NCBI GenBank assembly: GCA_022562085.1
Contig: JADFPY010000010.1
Coordinates: 1-38,294, forward strand
DNA: 38,294 nucleotides
Reading direction: 5' to 3'
DNA from: a candidate division KSB1 bacterium
GTDB taxonomy: Bacteria > Zhuqueibacterota > Zhuqueibacteria > Oceanimicrobiales > Oceanimicrobiaceae
Position numbers and translations under genes: made by a program. Shown here in pieces: positions 16,944 through 25,872 of the stretch. A model generated the notes under the pieces. The model ran no database searches. It was given only the letters and a program-made list of their open reading frames with translations, and had not been told where the DNA came from. Position 1 is the first letter of the stretch. Each line of letters begins with the position of its first letter.

Positions 16944-17231
16944 ATGTTTTCACGCGGTTTTTTTCAAAAAAGAGAAGTTCGCAAATTCGGTTTTACGCCG
17001 TTTTATTATGAAGATGAGGTGGATGGGAATAGAGAAGAAACGGAATCTCGAATAAAGTTTAGAAAGATCCTTCGCAGTTCACCTGTTGCTAAAAAGTCTG
17101 TTCGAGGTCTGTTTTTTTTAGCTATGCTATTGTTGGTAGGTCTGTTTTACCTGTGGGGGTTGATAAAGGATGAAACACCCACGTTTCAACTTGAAGAAAT
17201 CAGAATAGAAGAGACCCAAAGTAACTTTTAG
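16944..17231 (+). CDS. Hypothetical single-pass membrane microprotein
   Basis: A 95-residue protein of unknown family. The first 50 residues are soluble and strongly charged (REVRKFGFTPFYYEDEVDG), residues about 55-72 form one hydrophobic segment (GLFFLAMLLLVGLFYLWG), and a short acidic tail follows. Basic residues before the helix (AKKSVRG) predict a cytoplasmic N-terminus. It sits 36 bases before the adenylate cyclase gene and in the same orientation, so it may belong to the operon running to pyrD. No motif suggests an activity. The ATG at 16944 has no obvious Shine-Dalgarno. Confidence 0.6.
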   Translation: MFSRGFFQKREVRKFGFTPFYYEDEVDGNREETESRIKFRKILRSSPVAKKSVRGLFFLAMLLLVGLFYLWGLIKDETPTFQLEEIRIEETQSNF

Positions 17232-17267
17232 CCGTTAATCTGCAACTTTGTTTTTCAAAGGGGACCG

Positions 17268-18734
17268 GTGTCTCAAGCAAAGCAATCAAATAATCTCGTC
17301 GGCTCTAATTCAGTCAAAGCTGAAGTGTCTTCCAAATCATGGCGCTCTTGGTTTTCTCCATGGCGTATCCTACCCATAAGAATAAAATTAAGTTTAATTA
17401 TTGCATCTATTGTTGTGTTGGTTATGTCGACTTTTAGTCTGATAGTATTACAGAATCAAAAAGTTGCTTTAATGCAGCGCATGAATCAAGTTTGCAAGGT
17501 TCTGATTCAAAACCTGGCCGAAACCTCCAAGGGTGATCTTCTGTTAGACAAAAAAGAGAGAGTGACCGAAGCAGTTTTTCGCTTGAAGAAAAATAGTGTT
17601 GATGGTCTGGAAAAGGCGGCCATTTTAAATCGATACGCCGAACCAGTTGCCTCATTTGACCTAAATGGGCAAGAAGTAAAATTTGCCAATGCCACTGAAC
17701 TCCTCAAGATATCAAAATTCACAATTAAAGAATTGCCTCTGCATTTTGAGTATTATTACCCCATTACCCATCAAATAAGGGAAAATAGCAGAATTAAGAA
17801 CATACTTTTGGGCATTGCTTTTATCAGCTTTTCCAAGGAGTCGATTTTGCAGCCAATCGAGAATGCTAGAAATATTGCTATCGGCTCTGCGATTTTTGTT
17901 ACTCTACTGTCAATTGTTTTTATAAATCTGATTGCCAGAAAAATGGCAAAGCAGATTCAAATGCTCTCCGACGGGGCAAGGGCAGTTGGTAGCGGCAATC
18001 TTAATGTCGTTATTTCAGTGAATTCGAGAGATGAATTGGGTCAGTTGGCTGCTGAGTTTAATAATATGATCCAGCATCTGCGGGAAAAACTGCAAATGCA
18101 GAAATTCGTTTCAAAGTTGACGGTGCAAATGATCAAAGATACCGTCGGGGTCAATGGCAAAAAAACCAAAGCCGCAAATCAGAAAGTAGCCGTACTTTTC
18201 TCAGATGTTAGAAACTTTTCATCAATTGCAGAACAGTTAAAACCGGAAGAGATAGTTAAGTTAATCAATGTTTATTTTGATTTGCAGACTCGAATCATTG
18301 AGACCCATAAGGGTATTGTTGATAAATTTATGGGTGATCAGATCATGGCCATCTTTCAGGGAAAAACGATGGCGGATAATGCTCTCCGGGCAGCGGTTGA
18401 AATACAGCGACAAGTTCGCTTGGTTAACCATAAACGAGAAGCGAAAGGTGAAGCCATACTTGAAATGGGCATCGGTATAAACAATGGTTCCGTGGTTATA
18501 GGGAATATGGGTTCCGCGGATCGCATGGACTATACAGTAATTGGTGATGTGGTCAATGTAGCAGCCCGCCTTTGTTCCAAGGCTGCCGCCGGTCAAATTA
18601 TATTGTCATACGATCTAGCCAAAAAGGCGAATGGTTCTTACCCAACCAGCCGGCTAAAATCACTTTCTGTAAAAGGAAGAAAAAAAGGAATCGATGTATG
18701 TGAAGTTGATTATAATCGCGAAATACTCGCTTAG
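17268..18734 (+). CDS. Membrane-bound class III adenylate cyclase with HAMP domain
   Basis: A 488-residue sensor cyclase. GTG at 17268 follows AAGGGGA. Residues 41-62 are a first membrane helix, about 63-200 an extracytoplasmic sensor domain, 202-224 a second helix, 220-272 HAMP, and 305-488 the catalytic domain. Metal-binding D313 (FSDVRNFSS) and D357 (KFMGDQIMAIF) are present, as are K353 and T423 (YTVIGDVVN) for adenine recognition and N430/R434 of the transition-state motif. The K/T pair is typical of bacterial class IIIb adenylate cyclases, so cAMP is the expected product; this is from family knowledge. It lies 21 bases ahead of an outer-membrane protein gene, perhaps sensing envelope conditions. 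Confidence 0.93.
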   Translation: MSQAKQSNNLVGSNSVKAEVSSKSWRSWFSPWRILPIRIKLSLIIASIVVLVMSTFSLIVLQNQKVALMQRMNQVCKVLIQNLAETSKGDLLLDKKERVTEAVFRLKKNSVDGLEKAAILNRYAEPVASFDLNGQEVKFANATELLKISKFTIKELPLHFEYYYPITHQIRENSRIKNILLGIAFISFSKESILQPIENARNIAIGSAIFVTLLSIVFINLIARKMAKQIQMLSDGARAVGSGNLNVVISVNSRDELGQLAAEFNNMIQHLREKLQMQKFVSKLTVQMIKDTVGVNGKKTKAANQKVAVLFSDVRNFSSIAEQLKPEEIVKLINVYFDLQTRIIETHKGIVDKFMGDQIMAIFQGKTMADNALRAAVEIQRQVRLVNHKREAKGEAILEMGIGINNGSVVIGNMGSADRMDYTVIGDVVNVAARLCSKAAAGQIILSYDLAKKANGSYPTSRLKSLSVKGRKKGIDVCEVDYNREILA

Positions 18735-18755
18735 TGTTTTTTTGAAATATTATTT

Positions 18756-21035
18756 ATGAATAAATTATTGCTCCTTGCCTCCATCCTGAATTGCATCTGC
18801 TTCACTTCCATAACTTTATCCCAGACAACTGTAGAACTTTTTAGACCCAATGCCCGGTCAATGGCATTAGGAGGTTCTTTGGTTGTTCAGGCCCGTGATC
18901 CCTCGGCCATTTTTTGGAATCCAGCAGCTTTGTCCGGATTGAAGGACCGCACCATGCTCATTAGTGTTAACGATCCATTTGCTTTTAATTTTGTAAGTGT
19001 GACTCAAGTTGTACCTTTAATGGGAACATTCGGAGCTTCCCTTTCACGACTGCCCGCCTTACCGGAAAAGGTTGACAGGGGGACTTTGGCCTGGGGCCGC
19101 AGATTCTATAAACGATTGTTTATCGGAAATAAATTTGACTTCATAAAACAGGACAGTACCTTGTTTGCGTCTACCGGTTTGGGGATTTTCTTTGGCAATC
19201 CTGGTGTTGGAGTATTGGATAAACGATGGGAAAAATTTTCAGACTCAAAACTTTGGGATAAGTTGAACTTCGGCATGACAGTTCATAACATTCCTTTAAG
19301 CAAGAAAGTTTTTGAGCCTTCCGTTATGTTTGGGCTTAGCTATCTTTGGCCCACGCCGGGTTTACTTTTGAACACAGGTTATCATTTTCAACGAGGTGAG
19401 AACACAAACCACCTCGGAATTGGTTTTGAATTCAACAGAAAAATGACAGTCTTTTTGGGTCTTGAAGACCTCGATTTTGATAATTCTGCAGCCGGATTTC
19501 AGTACACTCGCGATAACTTTGTGTTCAATTTCGCTTATTCCAAAAGTTCGGAAAAGTTTCTTTTTACTTTTTCAGCAAGGATTAGCCCGGCCCCGGCTGC
19601 CCTGGCTGAACGGTATTATGAAAAGGGTGTAGAAAGATTGACGTTAAAAAAATACAAATCAGCTTCAAGAGAATTTAAAAAATATCTAGATTATGACTTG
19701 CTTGATACAAAATCAGATTCTGTAGAAACTTTGGTAAATGATTTGACTAAGCGGCTCGCAAGGAAAGAAATCGTGATTGATTCACTGTTTTCATTGTCGA
19801 GTAGATTGCTTGCTCAGGAAGATCCACAGTTCTTTCGGGCGGCCTATGTTCTGACAAAAATTAAAGAGTTGGATCCGGATAATTTTGATGCCGCCGTGAA
19901 ATTAAACGCACTTAAACCGGCCATTGATGTTTTAATTAGGAAGTCACTCTCCGACGGAATGGCCGAGTTTGATGCCAAACAATATTTTGTGGCTGAAAAG
20001 TCATTTAAGCGCGTCCTGATTTTTGACAAAAACCATAATACTGCGATAAAATATCTCGCTGATATTGACAATATAAAAAATTATTTGGCAGAAGAATATT
20101 TTTTCCGGGGGTTGGGTTATTACCGTGACAAAAATTTTAGGATAGCAGAACAAGAGTTTAAGCGTGCATTAGAATTTAATGAAACACAAATTGAAGTTAT
20201 TAAATACTTGAGCAGAACGAGACAGAAAATCCGGGAAAATATAAAGCTGATTTCCAAATTTCTTCGGGAAGCAGAGGCGCTGGAACAACAAAAAAATTAC
20301 GTGGGTGCGACTAATAAGTATTTAGAAGTCTTGAAAATTGACCCTGGAAATAGCGACGCTAAATCTGGAATTGCCAAATCAAGACCCCAAATCAATCGGT
20401 TTATACAGGAAAAATACGCTGAAGGCTTACTACTTTACAGATCGGAAAACTATGCAGAAGCAATTGAGGTCTTTTCAAATGTGTTGTCAATTAATCCCGA
20501 TCACATAAATGCCAAAAGAAATTTAACAAGAGTACGGAATGATAGAAGTGAAAAAGCTTCTTCTTTTCTCAAACGGGGAGACTTGTTTTTCCAGCAAGGC
20601 AATTGGCAATCTGCGTTAGAAAGCTATTCGAAAGCAATAGCAATTGAGCCCTCCAATTCGAAAGCCCTTCAAAGGAAAAAAGATGTTCAAAAAGAACTTC
20701 AAATTGCGAATTTTATAGAACGGGGCAGGCAAAAAGTTTATGAAAAGAGGTACCTGGAGGCAGTGACGATTTTTGGGGATATATTAAGGCTGGATCCCGA
20801 CAACCGAATTGTGAAGATTGAGCTCAATAACACCCGGAACAAAATCAATGAATTGATTGAGGAACATTTTAATAATGGGATTAACCTTTTTACATTAGAT
20901 AGATATCAAGAAGCAATTGTAATATGGAACAAAGTTTTAGATCTCAATTCGAACCATAAAGGTGCGCTTGAGTATAAACAAAAAGCGATTGAAAGAATTG
21001 AGGCTTTAAAAAGAATTCAGAATCAGAATAAGTAG
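18756..21035 (+). CDS. PorV/FadL-type outer-membrane barrel fused to a long TPR domain
   Basis: A 759-residue protein. A signal peptide covers residues 1-22 (cleavage near TLSQ/TT). Residues about 25-285 match the PorV/UPF0164 barrel family: RSMALGGSLVVQARDPSAIFW near the start, then alternating beta strands. From about 288 to 759 come some ten TPR or TPR-like repeats, for example YYEKGVERLTLKKYKSA and FLKRGDLFFQQGNWQSALE. I infer a barrel in the outer membrane carrying a periplasmic TPR arm. PorV-family proteins shuttle cargo in type IX secretion or transport hydrophobic compounds, but no T9SS core gene is visible, so the role is open. The stop at 21035 abuts the next ATG (21036). Confidence 0.8.
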   Translation: MNKLLLLASILNCICFTSITLSQTTVELFRPNARSMALGGSLVVQARDPSAIFWNPAALSGLKDRTMLISVNDPFAFNFVSVTQVVPLMGTFGASLSRLPALPEKVDRGTLAWGRRFYKRLFIGNKFDFIKQDSTLFASTGLGIFFGNPGVGVLDKRWEKFSDSKLWDKLNFGMTVHNIPLSKKVFEPSVMFGLSYLWPTPGLLLNTGYHFQRGENTNHLGIGFEFNRKMTVFLGLEDLDFDNSAAGFQYTRDNFVFNFAYSKSSEKFLFTFSARISPAPAALAERYYEKGVERLTLKKYKSASREFKKYLDYDLLDTKSDSVETLVNDLTKRLARKEIVIDSLFSLSSRLLAQEDPQFFRAAYVLTKIKELDPDNFDAAVKLNALKPAIDVLIRKSLSDGMAEFDAKQYFVAEKSFKRVLIFDKNHNTAIKYLADIDNIKNYLAEEYFFRGLGYYRDKNFRIAEQEFKRALEFNETQIEVIKYLSRTRQKIRENIKLISKFLREAEALEQQKNYVGATNKYLEVLKIDPGNSDAKSGIAKSRPQINRFIQEKYAEGLLLYRSENYAEAIEVFSNVLSINPDHINAKRNLTRVRNDRSEKASSFLKRGDLFFQQGNWQSALESYSKAIAIEPSNSKALQRKKDVQKELQIANFIERGRQKVYEKRYLEAVTIFGDILRLDPDNRIVKIELNNTRNKINELIEEHFNNGINLFTLDRYQEAIVIWNKVLDLNSNHKGALEYKQKAIERIEALKRIQNQNK

Positions 21036-21428
21036 ATGAGTAATTTGAAAACTGTTTGGCAACTGCTTACCAAAGGCGATAAAATATTAGCTTCCTCTTT
21101 GATTCTACTAAGCATGTTAAGTTTTACAATTTTAAAAGCAGTTAGTCAACCCGGTCAAATAGCAGTTATCAAAGTGGAGAATCTGCAAAATTTCAGTAAA
21201 AATTTGAACCGGGATGAAAAGTTTAACACAAGCGGCCATATTGGTGAAACCTCTATAGAAATAGTTAATAAAGCAATAAGAGTCGTTAGTTCTGACTGTC
21301 CTCAAAAACTTTGCGTTCGTCAAGGCAGCATCACACATACCGGTGAAATCATTGTATGTGTCCCCAACAAATTAACGATCTCCATTGAAGGCAGACGCAA
21401 AAACAAATTTGATGCGATTACCGGTTAA
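21036..21428 (+). CDS. NusG domain II-containing membrane-anchored protein
   Basis: A 130-residue protein with one membrane helix (about 19-36) and a C-terminal NusG_II domain (DUF1312 type), an extracytoplasmic small beta fold unrelated in function to transcription factor NusG. Diagnostic residues are SSDCPQKLCVRQGSI (C88, C93) and IIVCVPNKLTI (C108). In many anaerobes this protein is encoded next to the Gx transporter, as here, often near ApbE or Rnf genes. Neither ApbE nor Rnf is in this window. The three cysteines could bind a metal or form a disulfide. ATG at 21036 follows the previous stop with no gap. Confidence 0.88.
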   Translation: MSNLKTVWQLLTKGDKILASSLILLSMLSFTILKAVSQPGQIAVIKVENLQNFSKNLNRDEKFNTSGHIGETSIEIVNKAIRVVSSDCPQKLCVRQGSITHTGEIIVCVPNKLTISIEGRRKNKFDAITG

Positions 21429-21972
21429 CCCTTCCAAACGCGCCAAAGAAGGCGTCTTTTCCTTGAAAAAAACTTCAGATGTAACCAGGTTGGGGGTTTT
21501 GGCGGCTACTGGATTGATTTTGTTTTTGTTTGAGTCCGCAATTCCAAGACCGTTGCCCTGGTTAAAACCCGGTTTGTCAAATTTGGTAACGATAATTGCT
21601 TTATATTGTTATGGTTTCAGAGCTGCTTTTTTAGTCATGCTCCTTCGTGTAATCACCGGGGCATTTGTTTTAGGTACTTTATTTAATCCTGTTTTCTTGT
21701 TTGCCTTAAGTGGTGGGGTTGTCGCCACAAGTGTTATGGCCTTTTTGTACACCAACTTTAGTAAAACATTCAGTGTTTTAGGGGTTAGTCTCTTAGGAGC
21801 GTTTACACATAATTTCGTTCAACTGCTGCTCGCTGCATTTCTGGTTGTAGGCAGTACCCAAGTTCTCTATTTGATGCCGATTATGTTGTTGTCATCACTT
21901 TTTTCTGGATTTTTAGTTGGAATTTTCGCACATTACATCATTCAAAAAATGGAAGTTTTAAGAATATGGTAA
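21412..21972 (+). CDS. Gx transporter family membrane protein (annotated elsewhere as heptaprenyl diphosphate synthase component I)
   Basis: A protein of about 186 residues with five to six membrane helices and the family signature SAIPRPLPWLKPGLSNLVTI near the N-terminus, then LRVITGAFVLGTLFNPVFLF. The start is uncertain: ATG 21412 overlaps the previous gene by 17 bases, while TTG 21463 would give a protein starting just before the first helix. Members are probably ECF-type substrate-binding (S) components rather than prenyl synthases; the old name comes from a misassignment. Pairing with NusG_II is the typical context. Its substrate is unknown. It could in principle use the EcfT at 31879, but no EcfA ATPase is in the window. 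Overlaps the next gene by seven bases. Confidence 0.85.
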   Translation: MRLPVNPSKRAKEGVFSLKKTSDVTRLGVLAATGLILFLFESAIPRPLPWLKPGLSNLVTIIALYCYGFRAAFLVMLLRVITGAFVLGTLFNPVFLFALSGGVVATSVMAFLYTNFSKTFSVLGVSLLGAFTHNFVQLLLAAFLVVGSTQVLYLMPIMLLSSLFSGFLVGIFAHYIIQKMEVLRIW

Positions 21973-24017
21973 GAAATCCTGAACACTGGAAGGCCCTTTT
22001 CTCCCTTCTTGTTTTGAGTTTCACTGTCTCATCATGCGCCTATTTCAATACATTTTATAATACCAAAAAAGTATTTAATGAGGCCAAGAAGGAACGAAAG
22101 AAGCGCCTCAGTGAAAAGCCTTCATCAGCCGAATTGCAAAAATATGATAAAACGATTGAAAAAGCATCAAGGATATTAGAGATTTATCCAAATAGCAAAT
22201 ATGTTGATGATGCACTTATAATTTTGGGTGAATGCTTTTATTACAAAGGCGAGAATGTAAAGGCTCAGAGAAAATTCCACGAACTAATTACCTATTTTCC
22301 TGAGAGCGACTATTTCTTAAAAGCTAAAATCTGGTTAGCGAAAACTGACATTAAGTTAAAAAATTATCCGGCGGCAAGATTGAACCTGCAAGAGTTGCTT
22401 GGTTCGCAAAAATTGAAAAGTGATATCAGGGATGAAAGTAGATATTTGCTGGGAGAGTCTTTGTTTGAAGAAGGAAAGTTTTCGGAAGCAGCGAAAGAGT
22501 ACGAAACCGCCGCACTGGCTGCCAAGGATAAGTTAATTAGGACAAATGCTTACCTAAAATTGGGCGAATGTCAGATTATCAGTGAAAAATATTCGGAAGC
22601 AATCGCAAGCTTTAAAAACGCTACAAAATACAGCCCAGACAAAAATTTGAAATTTGATGCAAGATTAAATCTCGGCAGGGCACTAAAGTTGGCCGGGGAT
22701 TTCAAAAATGCTACCCGAATTTGTTCGCAGTTGTTGGGAAATGTTTCTTATCGAAAACGGCACGGACTGGTAAAATTGGAAATCGCCGATTGTGTTTATC
22801 ACGAGGGTTTGTCCTTGTATGATAAATTAAAAGATGCCAATGTAGAGTATAGCGGAAAGATCAAACAAGCGCTTGACGAGTATAAGGCAACCGCTGAGGA
22901 ATTTAAAAGGACTGAGGTTTCAGCCACAGCTTACTACCGGATGGCGAAAATTTATGAACAGGATTTGGCTGATTTTAATAAAGCAGTTGACGCTTACAAC
23001 AGAGTAAGAGGCGAATATCCAAAATCAGAGTTGGTTCGTGAATCGACAAAAAAAGCCAAGGATATCAGTGATTTGATTAGGCTAAAGAATCTCGTTAGAA
23101 AGTCTCAGGGCGAACAATTGGCCATGAACAGCGGAAGACATTATCAATTGAGCGAACTCGAGTTATTGCTTTTGGAACACGGCGTACATCCTGAACTTCG
23201 ATTTATGCAGCGACAAAGAAAAACAGCCAAACTCGATGTTTCTACTTTGACGGCCAGGGATAGTCTATCAGAAAAGGAAAAGAAAAGGAAGAGTCTCGAT
23301 GAGCTTGTGGCGAATAAGTTACAGTTGGCTGAGGTCTATCTCTTTCAATTCAATCAAATCGATTCCGCATTATTTGAATATGATGAAATTGATAAGCTCT
23401 TTCCGAGCCACCCGGCAACCGCAAGGGCGATATATTCAAGCGCTTTTGTTTATGAGCATGAATTTCATAATAAACCCAAAGCAGATTCGTTGCTCTATAC
23501 TCTGCTGCAAAGATTCCCTGATTCACATCAGTCTCAAGACGCAAGAAAAAAATTAGGACTTCCCCTCAAACCGGCTACAAACGGCGCTTCAGTATTATTT
23601 CGTAAAGCCGAGGAAGCCCTTTTTAACGAGCAAAATGTTCAGAATGCAATCTCCGGATATGAAGCGGTCATTGCAAAATATCCGGATTCGGAATATGCCC
23701 CAAAGGCTTTGTTTGCACTTGGGTGGGTTCATGACCAGGTTACCCTGGACAAGGAAAAAGCCAGCGAGCTTTATGAAGAAATTCAGAGCAAGTATCCGAA
23801 TTCGGAATTTTCAAGGCTTGTTGCCAGGAAACTAAGAGCGGTGAACATTGCGCAAAATCCTGAAACCTCAAAGGACCAGAAACAGCCGGAACCTTCGGAA
23901 TCTGCATCTAAAGAGGGGAAACAAAAGGAACTCCTGGAAGAAGAATTAGATTTAGAGGAGATGCTCAAGGCTAACGAGTCAAAGAAAGAAGAGAAGAAAA
24001 AACCGCCGGTCCAGTAA
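21966..24017 (+). CDS. Large TPR lipoprotein (BamD/CpoB or PorW-like)
   Basis: A 683-residue lipoprotein. The signal peptide ends in a lipobox TVSSC, with lipidated C24 followed by AYFNTFYNTKKVFNEAKKE. The mature part is a chain of TPRs (AILEIYPNSKYVDDAL style, with recurrent YP-x-S repeats typical of BamD/YbgF/CpoB), an alpha-helical middle near 380-440, and a Glu/Lys-rich tail. The YFNTFYN start after the lipid cysteine is shared with large TPR lipoproteins of Bacteroidota and relatives, some of which (PorW/SprE) support type IX secretion; that similarity is from memory. With the barrel-TPR protein two genes upstream, an outer-membrane assembly or transport role is plausible but not shown. 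Confidence 0.8.
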   Translation: MVRNPEHWKALFSLLVLSFTVSSCAYFNTFYNTKKVFNEAKKERKKRLSEKPSSAELQKYDKTIEKASRILEIYPNSKYVDDALIILGECFYYKGENVKAQRKFHELITYFPESDYFLKAKIWLAKTDIKLKNYPAARLNLQELLGSQKLKSDIRDESRYLLGESLFEEGKFSEAAKEYETAALAAKDKLIRTNAYLKLGECQIISEKYSEAIASFKNATKYSPDKNLKFDARLNLGRALKLAGDFKNATRICSQLLGNVSYRKRHGLVKLEIADCVYHEGLSLYDKLKDANVEYSGKIKQALDEYKATAEEFKRTEVSATAYYRMAKIYEQDLADFNKAVDAYNRVRGEYPKSELVRESTKKAKDISDLIRLKNLVRKSQGEQLAMNSGRHYQLSELELLLLEHGVHPELRFMQRQRKTAKLDVSTLTARDSLSEKEKKRKSLDELVANKLQLAEVYLFQFNQIDSALFEYDEIDKLFPSHPATARAIYSSAFVYEHEFHNKPKADSLLYTLLQRFPDSHQSQDARKKLGLPLKPATNGASVLFRKAEEALFNEQNVQNAISGYEAVIAKYPDSEYAPKALFALGWVHDQVTLDKEKASELYEEIQSKYPNSEFSRLVARKLRAVNIAQNPETSKDQKQPEPSESASKEGKQKELLEEELDLEEMLKANESKKEEKKKPPVQ

Positions 24018-24848
24018 ATGCGTGGTAAAAAGCATTATAACACTAAGGGAATTTTTGAATGTCCGATTCTGTCCGTAAAGAACCTGGTTGGGGATATTTA
24101 TTTAATACGGATGGCATGTCCGGCCGTTGCACAAAATGTAGTTCCCGGCCAATTTGTAAACATAAAAGTAAACAATGAATTTGTGCCGTTCTTGAGAAAA
24201 CCGTTTAGCGTTTGCCGGCGAAGTGAGAAAGAAGGATGGATCGAGATTTTATGGAAAATCGTGGGCAAGGGGACAGAAATAATGTCCCGTTATCAACGAA
24301 ATGACTTCGTGAACATCGTTGGTCCGCTGGGACGAGGGTATGACATTCCGCCGGATTTGCAGACCGCGCTCCTTGTGGGAGGTGGGCTTGGAGTAGCTCC
24401 CCTCCCTTTTTTGTGTGAAGAAGCCCAAAAGTTGGGAAAATCTGTTGAAGTATTTCTGGGAGCAAAGTCGGAAAATGAACTTTCAATGGTTGAGGCTTTT
24501 AGAACTTTGGGCGTTGAAGTTTATCTCTCCACCGAAGACGGCAGTCTCGGGAAACGCGGTTTGGTGACAGAGATTCTACTACAACGTCTGAATCAGATGC
24601 CTTCATTAGCAGGTGTTTACCTTTACAGTTGCGGGCCAAATCCTTTTCTGCAGGCGATGATGAACATTTCCGAAGAGCGGGGCATTGGTGGAGAAGTAGC
24701 CATCGAAACCATGATGGGATGCGGATTTGGGATTTGCGTCGGATGTCCGGTGCGGGTGAGAAATGGAAAGGCAGGAGAGGGGTTGTTCAAGTTGGCTTGT
24801 CTTGACGGACCTGTTTTTAATGCCGCGGAGATTTTGCTCGATGCTTGA
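24018..24848 (+). CDS. pyrK: Dihydroorotate dehydrogenase electron-transfer subunit
   Basis: A 276-residue flavin/iron-sulfur protein. The FAD-binding motif is RKPFSV (60-65), the NAD-binding GGGLGVAPLPFL lies near 121-132, and the [2Fe-2S] cluster ligands are C235, C240, C243 and C261 (GCGFGICVGC ... ACLDG). It passes electrons from dihydroorotate to NAD+ in a complex with PyrD type 1B, whose gene follows with an eight-base overlap. The ATG at 24018 directly follows the previous stop, so expression depends on the upstream operon. Complete and of normal length. Confidence 0.95.
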   Translation: MRGKKHYNTKGIFECPILSVKNLVGDIYLIRMACPAVAQNVVPGQFVNIKVNNEFVPFLRKPFSVCRRSEKEGWIEILWKIVGKGTEIMSRYQRNDFVNIVGPLGRGYDIPPDLQTALLVGGGLGVAPLPFLCEEAQKLGKSVEVFLGAKSENELSMVEAFRTLGVEVYLSTEDGSLGKRGLVTEILLQRLNQMPSLAGVYLYSCGPNPFLQAMMNISEERGIGGEVAIETMMGCGFGICVGCPVRVRNGKAGEGLFKLACLDGPVFNAAEILLDA

Positions 24849-25752
24849 CCTTTCGGTTCAAATAGGATCGTTGAAACTAAAGAATCCGGTACTGGTGGCT
24901 TCCGGCACGTTTGGGTACGGCAAAGAAAGCGCAGATCTTGTCAATCTGGACAAGTTGGGCGGCATCGTTACCAAGTCGGTGAGTCCGAAGCCCAGAGACG
25001 GCAATCCGCCGCCGCGAATCGTCGAGCTCCCAGCCGGCATGCTCAATTCGATCGGTTTGCAAAATGTCGGAGTGGAAGCCTTTGTAAAAGAAAAACTGCC
25101 CTTTTTGAAAACAGTAGATACTTCGCTAATCGTCAACATTGCGGGGAGTACCGCTGAGGAATTCTTCACCGTTGTGAACCGACTGGAAAGTGAGGAAGGA
25201 ATTGACGGGTACGAACTCAATTTTTCCTGTCCGAATGTGAAAGAGGGCGGCCTGGAATTCAGCCAAGTTCCAAAGGTAACTGCCCAGGTTACGGCGCTGA
25301 TCCGGAAAGCAACCAAACGTCCGCTGATCATTAAACTCACACCAAACGTAACGCGCGTCAGTGAAATCGCCCGGGCTGCAGCCGAAAGCGGAGCAGATGC
25401 AGTTTCTCTGATTAACACTTTGGTGGGCATGGCCGTAGACATCGAGTCACGCCGTCCGAAAATTAACACAATTACCGCCGGTTACTCCGGGCCGGCCATC
25501 AAACCGGTTGCTTTAGCCAAAGTTTATGAAGTCGCTCAGAATGTCAATATTCCGATTATAGGAATCGGCGGAATTATGAACACACAGGACGCTTTGGAAT
25601 TTTTGATTACGGGCGCCACCGCAATTGAAATTGGCACGGCAAATTTTATCGACCCAACGACCGGAGAAAGGATCGCGGAGGAATTGGCTGGGTATTGTGA
25701 AAAGCGCAACCTGACTTCAATTTCTGAGTTGGTTGGTTCACTCAAAACTTAA
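24841..25752 (+). CDS. pyrD: Dihydroorotate dehydrogenase, class 1B catalytic subunit
   Basis: A 303-residue FMN enzyme of pyrimidine synthesis, converting dihydroorotate to orotate. I chose ATG 24841 (MLDLSVQIGSLKLKNPV), which overlaps pyrK by eight bases; the longer frame from 24763 is a pyrK shadow. Key residues are K45 (TKSVS), NSIGLQN, the catalytic cysteine C130 in ELNFSCPNV (cysteine is the class 1 base), IIKLTPN, and the FMN phosphate loop IGIGGIMN with IEIGTAN. The pairing with PyrK shows this is the NAD-dependent 1B type. No other pyr genes are here. Confidence 0.97.
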   Translation: MLDLSVQIGSLKLKNPVLVASGTFGYGKESADLVNLDKLGGIVTKSVSPKPRDGNPPPRIVELPAGMLNSIGLQNVGVEAFVKEKLPFLKTVDTSLIVNIAGSTAEEFFTVVNRLESEEGIDGYELNFSCPNVKEGGLEFSQVPKVTAQVTALIRKATKRPLIIKLTPNVTRVSEIARAAAESGADAVSLINTLVGMAVDIESRRPKINTITAGYSGPAIKPVALAKVYEVAQNVNIPIIGIGGIMNTQDALEFLITGATAIEIGTANFIDPTTGERIAEELAGYCEKRNLTSISELVGSLKT

Positions 25753-25755
25753 AAT

Positions 25756-25849
25756 GGACACAGAGACACAAAGAACCACAGAGATCCGCAAAGAAAAGAC
25801 ATTACTGAATTCTTGTTTTATCTCAGTGATCTCCGAGTTCTCTGCGTCC
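25756..25849. repeat. Imperfect inverted repeat of the CACAGAG/CTCTG intergenic type
   Basis: Two 30-base arms, 25756-25785 (starting GGACACAGAGA) and 25820-25849 (ending TCTCTGCGTCC), match at about 20 of 30 positions when one is reverse-complemented. The wording (acacagagacacaaagaa ... gatctccgagttctctgcg) matches a type of intergenic palindrome that I recall from many environmental genomes. It fills the gap between pyrD and cdsA. No T-run follows. Confidence 0.5.
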
Positions 25850-25872
25850 TAAATAAAAGTTAAGGAGGGAGT

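Noticed and set aside
18756-24017. A type IX secretion locus
   Set aside because: Only PorV-like and PorW-like resemblances are seen; no PorU, PorK-N, SprA or C-terminal sorting domain is present in the window.
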